Made by a program: the position numbers and the translations under genes. The notes under the pieces are model-generated. The model was given only the letters and a program-made list of their open reading frames with translations. It had not been told where the DNA came from and did no database searches. From positions 66,498,383 through 66,562,382 of the forward strand of contig JAKGHH010000002.1 of NCBI GenBank assembly GCA_022828595.1: DNA of 64,000 nucleotides, in the 5' to 3' direction. Source of the DNA: Nelumbo lutea (Eukaryota; Streptophyta; Magnoliopsida; Proteales; Nelumbonaceae). This document shows positions 12,241 through 22,100 of the stretch, one piece after another (the stretch's first letter is position 1; each line of letters starts with the position of its first letter).

Positions 12241-14390
12241 TCCCATACTCCACCTTCCTTTTTGGTAGAGGCAAGTATAACTGTGTTTTTGATCAACTAT
12301 ATTCCTTCCTCAGTTCTTGGTAATATGTCTCCCTTTCAGAAGTTATTTGGTCGTTCTCCAGATTTATCCATGTTTCATGTCTTTGGATGTGTGTTTTGTT
12401 CATCTTCCCTCTCATGAACGTTCTAAATTGTCTGCACAGTCTGTCATGTGTGCCTTTGTGGGTTACAGTCCTGGCCACAAAGGATTTCTTTATTATGATC
12501 CTTCTATTCGTTGCATTCGTATATCATGTAATGTTGTTTTCCTTGAGCACATTTCATTTTTTGTTGGAATTGCTAGACTATTTGCACCGTCTGTTTCTAT
12601 TTTGCCAAACTTTGATTCACAGGATGCTCCACCTCCTTCTACTGAGAAGGACTTTCTCATCTTCTCTCGCAAGCGGTTATGTGCTCTAGCCTCTGCGCCT
12701 GTGACTCTCCTTCCTCCTGGTTCAGATCATCATTCTACCACTGCTCCTGTAAGTGATACCTCTACTTCAGACACTCTTCATACTTCTGTTCCTCTTCGTT
12801 GTTCTACTCGTATATCTAGACCTCTTGACCGCTATGGTTTTCCTTCAAACAATAGCTCTTTGTCTGCTGTCCTATCCTCCATAGATGTTCCTCTCTCCTA
12901 CCAGGAAGCTAATAGTAGCCCTCATTGGAAGGAAGCTATGGATGCAGAGATTCATGCTTTACATGAGAATAACACTTGGGATCTTGTGCCTCTCCTCCAG
13001 ATGCATCAATTGTTGGGAGTTGTTGGGTTTACAACATTAAACTGAAGTTTGATGGATCTCTTGATCAATACAAGGCACATTTAGTTACCCAAGGATATAG
13101 TCAGGAGTATGGTATTGACTATGAAGAAACCTTTGCTCCTGTTGCAAAGATCACCACAGTCCGTGTTCTTTTAGTAGTGTCTGCTGCTCAGTCTTGGACT
13201 ATATGCCAGCTTGATGTGAAGAATGCCTTTCTTCATGGTCAATTGAAGGAGACAGTCTACATGAAGCCTCCTCCTAGATACTGCAGTGATCCTTCTTTAG
13301 TATGTCGCCTCAAAAAGTCTTTATATGGTCTAAAACACGCTCTTTAGGCATGGTTTGAACGCTTTCGCAATGTTGTACTTGCTGTTGGATATAGCCAAAG
13401 TTCATTTGATCGTTCTTTGTTTGTTAGGCGACAACCTCAGGGTATTACCATTCTCCTACTATATGTTGATGACATGTTGTTGACTGGGAATGATGCTAAA
13501 GGCATTCATGAATTGAAACTTTTACTTCATAATTCCTTTCACATGAAGGACTTGGGCCCTCTCACATTTCCTAGGACTGGAAGTACATCGCAGTGATCGA
13601 GGGTATTTTGTTTGTCAGCAGAAGTATGCCTCTGACCTTGTTAACCTTTGTTGGCCTTAATGATGAAAAGCATGTTGATACACCTATGGCGCTAAATCAT
13701 AAGCTATCTAAATCTGAAGGTCCATTACTTCCTGATGCTGCCTTATATCGCCAGCTTGTGGGGTCCCTCATTTATCTCACTATGACTTTGCCTGATATTT
13801 TAGATGTTGTCTAGGTTGTTAGTCAATTTGTTTTTTCTCCTCGTCGGCCTCACATGACTAGTGTTCATTGTATCATTTGATATGTTAGAAGCACAACTTC
13901 CCAGGTGTTGTTCTTCTCCTCCTCTCCTATTCAGTTGAGAGCACATGCTAATGCGGATTAGGCTGGTTGTCCAAACACTTGTAGGGCCACTTTTGGGTGG
14001 TGTGTTTTTATGGGTGATTCACTCATCTCTTGGAAGTGTAAGAAACAACAAACAGTCTCCAAGTCTTCCACTGAAGCAGAGTATGGGGCCATGTCTTTAG
14101 TTTGCAATGATATTGTTTGGTTACAGTCTCTCTTTATGGATCTTAGCATTCAGATTCCTACTCCTATTCCTCTCTATGCAGATAATGCGAGTGCTATCAA
14201 GATTGCATCTAACCTGTCTTCCATGAGAGGACCAAGCACATCGAGGTGGACTGCCACTTTATCCGAGATCTCTTCACTACTAGGTCTATATCGCTTCCTC
14301 ATGTAGCCTCAGACATGCAAATTGTTGATATTTTCACCAAAGCTATGACTAAAGTTCGACATCTCTTTCTTATAGACAAATTGATGCTTA
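12220..14390 (+). pseudogene. Integrase end, reverse transcriptase and RNase H of copia element C
   Basis: 12220-12720 carries the integrase C-terminal part (FLINYIPSSVLG, FGCVF, GYSPGHKG). 12900-13350 carries the reverse transcriptase start ([37 protein letters not shown]). The catalytic YVDDM is at about 13462-13476, followed by 13593-13814 (DEKHVDTPMA, YRQLVGSLIYL). RNase H follows at 14010-14390 with STEAEY, YADN and HIR blocks. At least six stops or shifts. Confidence 0.85.
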
Positions 14391-14415
14391 TATCGAGGCA
14401 TCGGTTTGAGGGGGG

Positions 14416-14634
14416 TGTGGAGACTGTATAACTTGATGTACCTTATTAGTATAGTCCCTGTTGTATATTACTTTTACATCTTATTCTTCTTTTCTCTTTT
14501 AGCCCTGTATGGACATTCTTGTAATTGTACATATCTTTTAATATATAAGAGACTTTTTGAGGTGGGGGCCATTCATTCTTGACACCTCTAAGATTATTTT
14601 TGTTCTTTTCTCTATTTGGCCAAGAGTGCTGACA
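14416..14634 (+). repeat. 3' LTR of copia element C
   Basis: 219 bp, starts TGTGGAGACT, ends GTGCTGACA, followed by target duplication TGTCA and by the protease of element A. Roughly 95% identical to the 5' LTR by eye, so the insertion is not very recent. Confidence 0.92.
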
Positions 14635-14639
14635 TGTCA

Positions 14640-15660
14640 TGCCCCACCCTCTAGCTCTTGGATAATTGACACAGGAGCCAGTGATCATATGACTAGTATG
14701 CCTTCCTACTTTACCACTTATAGACTTTTTTCCAGAAAAGGTAAGATTACCGTTGCCGATGGGTCCCAAACCCCATATCTTTTCATTTAATACATATTGA
14801 TGCTTGGGGCCCTTATTCTATTCCATGTATGGGTGGCTACTCGTAGTATACTTGGTTGTATTTGATGAAAAGCCGAGATGAAGTTCCTTTAATTGTAAAA
14901 GGCTTCGTCATTATGGTGGAGATACAGTTTGAGAAGAAGATCAAGATTACTAGATCTGACAACGCCAAGTACTTTAAGAAGCACTTATAAACCTTCCTTG
15001 AAGAGAGAGGAGTGATTTACCAGAGTTCCTGTCCTCATACTCCCCACAAAATGGGGTATCGGAGAGGAAAAACAGACATGTGATTGAAGTTGCTAGAGGT
15101 TTGTTATTCCAGATGCATGTTCCAACTCGGTTTTGGGGGGATGTTGCTCAAACAACTGTATATCTTATTAACAAACTTCCCTTGCAGACCCTGCATCTCC
15201 AGTCTCCTCATCAACTTCTTTTTCCTGATGAGAATACATTCCATCTTCCTTCCAAGGTTTTTGGGTGTGTCTGCTTTATCCATGACATGAGTACTTATAA
15301 GCTAAAATTTGATCCAAAGTCTATCAAGTGTGTCTTCTTGGGATATTCTTTAGTCCAAAAGGGGTATCATTGTTATGACCCTTGTTCTAAAAAAGGTATG
15401 TGTCCAAAGATGTCACATTCTTTGAGTCTACTCCCTTCTTCTCCATCTCTCGTCCTTTTCTCCAAGGGGAGAATGTTAGTGAAGATCAGACTCCTTTTTG
15501 TATGTTGTTCCTACAACCGATGTTGTCAATTCTTCTCCTCATCCTTGTGGTGACAGTAGTCCTCCTTCTATGCCTCCTCCTTTGCTTCCTTTTCCTTGGT
15601 CTTGGCATCAATGGTTCGTCAGACTAAAAAAGAGGATGACTCCAGAATGAGTGCCCATTA
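14640..15660 (+). pseudogene. Protease and integrase of copia element A
   Basis: Starts with SSSWIIDTGASDHMT, an intact-looking protease motif, then TVADGSQTPYLF. The sequence then jumps to an integrase segment (HIDAWGPY, a SRDEVPLIVKGF block, RSDNAKYF, SSCPHTP), so the part between protease and integrase core has been deleted. A longer open stretch (15080-15553) covers ARGLLFQMHVPTRFW through the KCVFLGYSLVQKGYHCYDP block. Frameshifts are frequent. Confidence 0.8.
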
Positions 15661-15687
15661 CAATCTGACCTCCCAGACTCAAGTAAT

Positions 15688-17405
15688 TTGGATTCTGAAC
15701 CTCATCCTGTTTCCGATGCCTGTGTTGAATATGTTGTTGAGCCTCCTCGTGTAGATTCTATCCTTAACCTTCCTATTGCAATTTGTAAAGCAAGACAAAC
15801 ATGTGCTAAGTATCCTATCTCAAACTATGTCTCTTATGATACCTTATCACCCTCTTATTGTGCCTATATTTCTTCTATTGCTTCTTTATCCCTCACAATA
15901 GGTAGTGCAGTTCCCTTATTGGAAGGATCCTATGAACCAGAAAATGGAGGCACTTGAAAAAAATCTAGGCATGGGAAATTGTTTCTCTTCCAGAAGGCAA
16001 AGTTCCTCTTGGATGCAAGTGGGTTTATACAGTGAAGCATAAAACTAATGGCTCAATTGAAAGGTATAAAGCTCGACTTGTGGAAAAAGGGTACTTAGTC
16101 TTACGACATTGATTATCAGGAAACATTTGCTTTAGTAACCAAGATGAATTCAGTCCGAGTTATCATGTCTCTTGCTACCAATTATTCTTGGCCCTTGTAT
16201 CAAATGGATGTTAAGAATGCCTTCCTTAATGGAAACCTTTAGGAAGAAATTTGAATGGAACTTCATCTAGGAGTGAACATCCCTGGGAGTGAGGGAAATG
16301 TTTGCCATTTGAAAAAATCCCTTTATGGCCTTAAACAATCCCCTAGAGCTTGGTTTGACAGATTAAGGAAAGATGTCTTAAAAATTGGCTTCTCACAATC
16401 TCAAGCTAACCATACCTTGTTTATTAAGAGAGCAAATGGAAAAATAACTATGTTGATAGTATATGTTGATGATATTGTTATCACAAGGGATGATATCTCT
16501 GGGATTACTGAACTGAAATCTTTCCTTGCTACTGAATTTGAAATTAAGGATCTTGGAAAACTCCGATATTTCCTAGGAATTAAGGTTGTAAGGTCAAAGA
16601 AGGGTATTTATATTTCTCAAAGGAAATATGCCCTTAATTTGCTTCAGGAGGTAGGAAAATTGGATTGTAAACCGGCTGAAGCTCCAATTGATCCCAATCA
16701 TAAGTTGGGAATTGATGGTGGAGATGTCCTTCTTGACAAAAGTATGTATCAAGGACTTGTTGGTCGCCTTCTACTTGTGTCTAAGTAGACTAGATATATC
16801 ATATGTTGTGAGTGTGGTCAGCCAATACATGCACAAGTTTAGATCATCTCATATGCAAGCAGTGAATAGAATACTTGCTTATTTGAAGGTATGTCTAGGA
16901 AAGGGGGTGTTGTATTCTAATTATGGGCATCTAGAGGTAGAGGCCTATTCTGATGTTCACTGGGCAGGTTCTACTGATGATAGGTAGTCTACTTCTAGCT
17001 ATTGTACCTTGGTGGGTGGTAATGTTGTATCATGGAAAAGAAAGAAGCAATCAGTTGAGACTCGATCTAGTGCAGAGGCAGAGTACAAAGCTATGGCACA
17101 TGGAGTCTCAGAATTGTGGTTGAAGAACTTGTTGACAGAAATGGGAGTGTAGATTGATACTCCAATGATATTATATTATCACAATCAAGCTGCCATAAAC
17201 ATAGCCCACAACCCTGTTTAACATGATTGTACAAAGCATATAGAGGTTGATTGGCATTTCATTAGAGAAAGAGTTGCCAGTAGAGAGATTTGTCTACCTT
17301 ATGTGAGGTTTGAAGAACAGTTGCTGATTGTCTTACTAAAGGTGTTCCAAAATAATAGTTCGACAACAATTTGAACAGGCTTGGCATGACAAATATCTAT
17401 GCTTA
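15688..17405 (+). pseudogene. Reverse transcriptase and RNase H of copia element A
   Basis: Linker with LNLPIAICKARQTC (15688-15957), then reverse transcriptase blocks [21 protein letters not shown] (shifted frame near 16010), [24 protein letters not shown] and an intact YVDDIV (about 16462-16479). After a frameshift near 16790 come [15 protein letters not shown] and RNase H blocks (AYSDVHWAGS, SSAEAEYKAMAH, KHIEVDWHFIRE). It ends near 17405, just ahead of the purine tract and 3' LTR. At least six disruptions. Confidence 0.85.
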
Positions 17406-17418
17406 GCTTGAGGGCGAG

Positions 17419-17619
17419 TGTTAAGAGTATGAGGGAATTTCTGTCCTCTTATGAATATTTGTATTTGGGCTCCTATTCAAGGGCACCTTTGTTGTTTTTC
17501 TTGTGAGGTTAAATGAAAAGTCAGTTGGTGTTAACAGTAACACACCAAGCATTCTCGACACATCTTTCTCTTTCTTCTTCTTCTTCTTCTTCTTTTCAAT
17601 ATATCTGAACCTTCCAACT
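17419..17619 (+). repeat. 3' LTR of copia element A
   Basis: Starts TGTTAAGAG after the purine tract; matches 2783-2979 with scattered substitutions and a longer CTT microsatellite (about 17568-17596). Ends near CCTTCCAACT. Confidence 0.85.
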
Positions 17620-18946
17620 AAAGGGAAATAGATATAGCGCTAATACCTGTATTTGCATCATTTTTTGGCAAATACGAAGGCTCTTTGTTTCTTGTATCTG
17701 TCTATATATCCATATTCTTATCTTGGAATCATAAATTGGATCACAGCAGTGAGATCTGTGGTCTCTAGGGTGAACCCCCTTGTTCTAACTAGTTCCTTGG
17801 TCCAACCTGTTCTCTAGGCCTTGCATGGGGAGGTGTTATGAGGAATGGGTCTTACTGAGGCATTTCTTTGCTGAGCTTAGTGCTTTCTCTTTTTTGTATA
17901 TTTCAAGGGGGTGCCCCAAGGACTGCTTTCCACCATCATATCTCCTCTGAACTGATATTGTAGTTTTTGTATATTTTGTACAAGAAACCTGACAACGGTT
18001 ATAAATCTTCCCCTTGTTCCATTTTTATTGAATTTTGGGGAAATTTATTTATCTTGTCATTAATTAAATAGTTTTTTTCTGCTGATATTAAAAATCTAAT
18101 ATGTCCTAATTACTATTCCCTAAAAGGTTCCTGTAAGCCCATAACCCTAATTCTGTAATGACCCTCTGCTCACCCCATGCTATTGGGTTTAATCCTCCAT
18201 GGGAAGTAAGAATTTCTGCATATTCTGGCAAAAGTTTTTCACGTTTCTACCCACAGGAGACCAGAATTCATCTCAAGTGGCACACATTAGATTTGATTCC
18301 TTAGAGTTAATATGTAGTACTTGGGTTTGTCAACAATATTTGTGCTGCAGCAAACAGATTTTACCAGCTTTGCAAGAATTACAAAATAAAGATAACTCAT
18401 TGGGTTTAACAAGGTACTTTATCTTCGTATTTAAATCATTAAGTGAAGCACTTTGATAGAATGATACTAATTTCTTTAGGTGTCTCTGGCTCTGCCAACA
18501 TTTTCTAAGCTTTCAGCTTAATATAATCGGTTACTGTATCTTAATATTTGTCTGTTAAGATCTATTTATATCTTTTCTTTTTTGAGTCATAAAAGAAATT
18601 CATTGGAACATAATTACAGATAATGTTCTTAGGCCTAGAGGCAGGCAAACCACCTGTACATATAAGAGAATATTATCTATTGTACTTCAGTTCTATGCCA
18701 TATTAATGATTTGGTGTTCATAATGATATTGTCAGTGTAATAGTTCATGATAAAGCTTATTGTCAAAATATAATTTTGTTTACTTTGTTGAGGCAGTGAT
18801 GGTACATTATCCACAATATTTTGAATTGCTTGTAGCTAATTTTCTTCTGGGTTAAGAGGACTGTGTTCATTGATTGTATATTAGGGGAGATAAACCATTA
18901 ATTTATGGACTCAACAGAAAATTCTTTTTTTTTTCCTTGTAAGCAG
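17620..18946 (+). other. Probable 3' part of nitrilase intron 1
   Basis: About 1.3 kb with no recognisable coding region, transposon or RNA gene. It ends in a T-rich tract and AG (18945-18946), a good splice acceptor for the nitrilase exon that follows. I looked for the missing first exon of the nitrilase here (its conserved V-R-A-T-V-V-Q-A-S-like block) and did not find it. Confidence 0.5.
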
Positions 18947-19126
18947 ATAAGGCAGAGAGACTGGTTGCAGGTGCTGCTGCTTATGGGTCACAATTAGTTG
19001 TCTTTCCAGAGGCATTTGTGGGTGGTTATCCCCGTGCTTCATGTTTTGATGTTTTTGCTAGAACCTGTATAAGTGAGGGAAACAGTCAGTTGCAGAGGTA
19101 TCATGCTGCAGCTGTGGACATTCCTG
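18947..19126 (+). CDS. NIT4: Nitrilase exon 2
   Basis: 180 bp. Completes an Asp codon split with the unseen upstream exon, then encodes [20 protein letters not shown] and the catalytic-Glu motif [11 protein letters not shown], ending in HAAAVDIP plus the first base of a Gly codon. The acceptor is a T-rich tract with AAGCAG; the donor is GTGAGA at 19127. The segment [20 protein letters not shown] differs from most plant nitrilases, where this loop is usually better conserved. Confidence 0.9.
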
Positions 19127-22100
19127 GTGAGAACCCCTTTTTGAGACAACCAAGGCTTTTGATGCATTGCATCGTATTAGTTAATTTGCCTTCTGTATTA
19201 CATGCATTCACATATACATCAATACATGCAAATGCCAACATGCAGAGAAAAATAGTAACCAAGAGAAAATTATCAAAAAAAAAAAAAACAACCAAGAGAA
19301 GGAGCAAGATGGAGAAGAAACATTCCAGAGTTAAATAGTATGGTTCAGTAGCTTATATCCACAGGAGAGCATCAAAGTTCCACTGAGTAGAACATAAAAG
19401 ACAGCTTCTCAATCATACCTTTCTCTCTTTCACATATTAGAACCCAAAAAGACAATAAATAGAAGACAAATATGTATCCCAAGATCAAAGACACACCCTA
19501 TGCACCGGGTTGAGGGTTAATTTCAGCAAATCCAGCATTATGCTTATCAACTCAGTCGAAGAAAGACTCAGAGAGAATATCAAAGAGATTCTGAATTGTA
19601 AAGTGGAAAGCCTCCCCATTACCTACCTTGGTATGCCCCTGGGAGGTAACCCAAGATCTCTAAACTTCTGGGACCCAGTGGTGGAGAAATTTGAAAGAAA
19701 ATTAGCCTCTTGGAGAAAAGGTTAACTATCAAAAGGGGGCAGACTGATTCTCCTAAAGGCCTCTCTAGCAAACTTACCAACTTATTACTTTTCATTCTTC
19801 AAAATTCCTCCAAAAGTGAGACTTTACTTAGAGAAAATCCAAAGAAATTTCCTTTGGGATGGAGGAGGGGTGAATAGAAATCACCTGGTAAGTTGGGACC
19901 AAGTGTGTAAGCGGAAGGAGGAGGGAGGATTGGGAGTTGGGCATTTAAATGGCTATGGAGATTCCCCACCGAATCCGATACTCTTTGGGCATCTGTTATC
20001 TCTAGCAAGTGTGGAACAAATGCAAATGGGTGGGACAGCAATCTCCAGTTGAACCAGGTAAAGAACTCAAACCCTTGTAAAGGTATAGTTTCCTCTCACT
20101 CATCCTTCATTCCTTTCATTAGACTCAAAGTGGGAAACGAAAATAAAATAAAATTCTGGAAAGATCTCTGGTGGGGGGATTCCACCCTAGCTGAAGCCTT
20201 CCCTAGAATCTTTAATCTCTCCTCAAATCAGGACTCAACTGTCTCCTCTTGCATTCCAGCCTTACCTGCTGACACCAATTTGACTCTGAACCTGAGAAGG
20301 CCTTTAAAGGAAATTGAGATCTCAGACCTTTTAAACCTCTTCCTTACCCTAAAAGAAGTCTCTCTCTCCCCTCAGTCCTCTGATACCCGAATCTGGACCT
20401 TAAACCCAAATGGTGTGTTCTCCTCCTAATCTTTGTTTAAGGCTCTTCTTGCAGGTGACCAGACTTCCTCTTTCCCTTTTAAGAGGATATGGATCAGCCA
20501 TATTCCTCAAATAATCTGTTTTTTTTTTTGTTTGGGAAGCATGTCTACAGAGAATAAACACTTGTGATCTTCTCCAGAAGAAAAGCCAAGGAAGGTTTTA
20601 TTTCTCTCCACATGTATGTGTGCTTTGCCTAAGAGAAGGGGAATCAGCAGACCATCTACTCATTCATTGCAGTTTTGCTCAAAATATACTTTTTAAACCT
20701 GTTAGGCTACAGTTGGGTCTCTCCCAATCACATTAAGGAGTTCCTCAACCAGTGGTATGGGTCAGGTTTGAGCAGAAGAGGCAAAGTGTATTGGCAAACT
20801 GTGGTCATGTAGTCATGTGGGGAATTTGGGAGGAAAGAAACAGGCGTATTTTTGAAAACAGAATTAAACCTCAGAGGATTTAATCGTAGATATTTTTTTC
20901 TTTTGTAACTCTCGGGCCATTAACACTGAGATGTTTCAAGACCTATCCCTTAATAACCTTAACAGAAATATCCATTCGATATTACTTCTCCCAAATCACC
21001 CTAATCCAACCAAAAGTTTTCAGCTTCCTCAACTTGAAGCTGGGATGACTTTAAACTTTGATGGGAGTGCTGCAGGCAATCCAGGCAAAGCTGGGATAGG
21101 TGGAATCTTGAGGGATGAATAGGGTCTGATTTGTTGGGTGTTTAGTGGTCCACTAGGTGTTATAGACTCAACAAAGGCTGAAGTGATGGCAGCCCTCACT
21201 GGTATCAGAATAATAAAAAACCTGGGCATTCAGAAATTATCCATAGTAGGAGATTCAGCCAATACCAACAAATGGCTGAAAGAGGAGGGGGGCCCATGGA
21301 GGTTGAGTCATTATCTGTCAGAGGCAAGAGACACTTTGGAACATTTGAATGTTAATCTGAAGTGGATCCCAAGGGAGATGAATCATATTGCAGATAGTTT
21401 AGCTAAATTGGGAGCAAACCTAGAAAATTTATACAGCAACAAGCTCCCCCCCTTGTAATTTTGCTTTTCTGCTGTTTTCTCATCTAGTACATCTGCTCAT
21501 GTACTTCTCGTCTCTTTCTATGAAATTTGGTTAACTTTTTCTCAAAAAAACACACCCTATGCACATTCTGCATGATTGGAAACAATTATATGCTTAGGTG
21601 GGTACCTTTGGAAGCTGCCAGCTTGTTCGGTTCAGTGTTTATGGCTCAAACAAAAAGAAGAGGAAAAGTGATGTGGAGAGCCATTAATGCATTAAATTTG
21701 ATGGACAGTATAGAGGGGAGAAATGGCAGACTATTTAAGGAGCAAGGAGCAACTTAAGATATTGGATGTTTTAATTGAAGGTAATTCATTGGGTTAAGAC
21801 AATGGAGTTTTTTAAGGACCATAATGTGGATGACATGATTAGAGGATGGGGAGTCATAGCAGCTTATTCCACCCTGAAGATCACAGTTCAAAGTACCCCC
21901 CCCCCCCAGATGTTTATTATGCAAGGCCATGGTGAGAATTGCTATCATTTGCTAATTTCTTGTTCTTTTACTACTTGTATTTAGTAATGGTTTCTGTCTT
22001 TATTTGGGTGCAGGTGACTCCTCCTAATACTGTTCAAATCCTATTTGCCTCAACATTCTTTGAATGGTCAAACAAAAGGGGTAGGGTTATGTGAAAATGT

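Larger units (their letters stand above)
10011..14634 (+). mobile_element. Ty1/copia retrotransposon C, gag-less, inserted in A
   Basis: LTRs 10011-10229 and 14416-14634 (219 bp each, about ten differences by eye). Perfect 5-bp target duplication TGTCA at 10006-10010 and 14635-14639; removal restores the reading ...ACH-APPSSSWIIDTGASDHM of element A. Primer site TGGTATCAGAGC at 10230-10241; purine tract TTGAGGGGGG before 14416. The 870-bp leader leads straight into a short ORF that reaches the protease within about 60 residues, so the capsid gene is missing. Integrase, reverse transcriptase and RNase H are recognisable but broken. Confidence 0.92.
2783..17619 (+). mobile_element. Ty1/copia retrotransposon A, host of nested elements B and C
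   Basis: LTR retrotransposon with 5' LTR 2783-2979 and 3' LTR 17419-17619. An initiator-tRNA-Met-type primer site (TGGTATCAGAGC) starts at 2980 and a purine tract (CTTGAGGGCGAG) lies just before the 3' LTR. Possible 5-bp target duplication AAAAG (2778-2782) versus AAAGG (17620-17624), one mismatch. Gene order is gag, protease, integrase, reverse transcriptase, RNase H, which defines copia. Its gag is split by element B at 3975-9454 and its protease region by element C at 10011-14634. Without them the element is about 4.7 kb. Many stops and frameshifts: inactive. Confidence 0.9.
19506..21549 (+). mobile_element. 5'-truncated LINE with perfect 15-bp target duplication
   Basis: The L1-type 3' end is flanked by ACACACCCTATGCAC at 19491-19505 and 21550-21564, with an A-run (AAAAAAA) at its 3' end: the hallmarks of target-primed reverse transcription. 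The insert is about 2.04 kb and begins inside the C-terminal part of reverse transcriptase. It then has the zinc-binding zf-RVT region and an RNase H domain. It lies in intron 2 of the nitrilase in the same orientation as the gene. Frameshifts and stops show it was dead on arrival or decayed since. Confidence 0.93.

Noticed and set aside
18199..18456. 85-codon ORF before nitrilase exon 2 as the missing first exon
   Set aside because: No similarity to the nitrilase N-terminus, and no phase-1 donor that would join it correctly.
19018..19338. 106-codon ORF running past the exon 2 donor
   Set aside because: The first part is nitrilase exon 2; the rest is intron read-through ending in an A-rich run.
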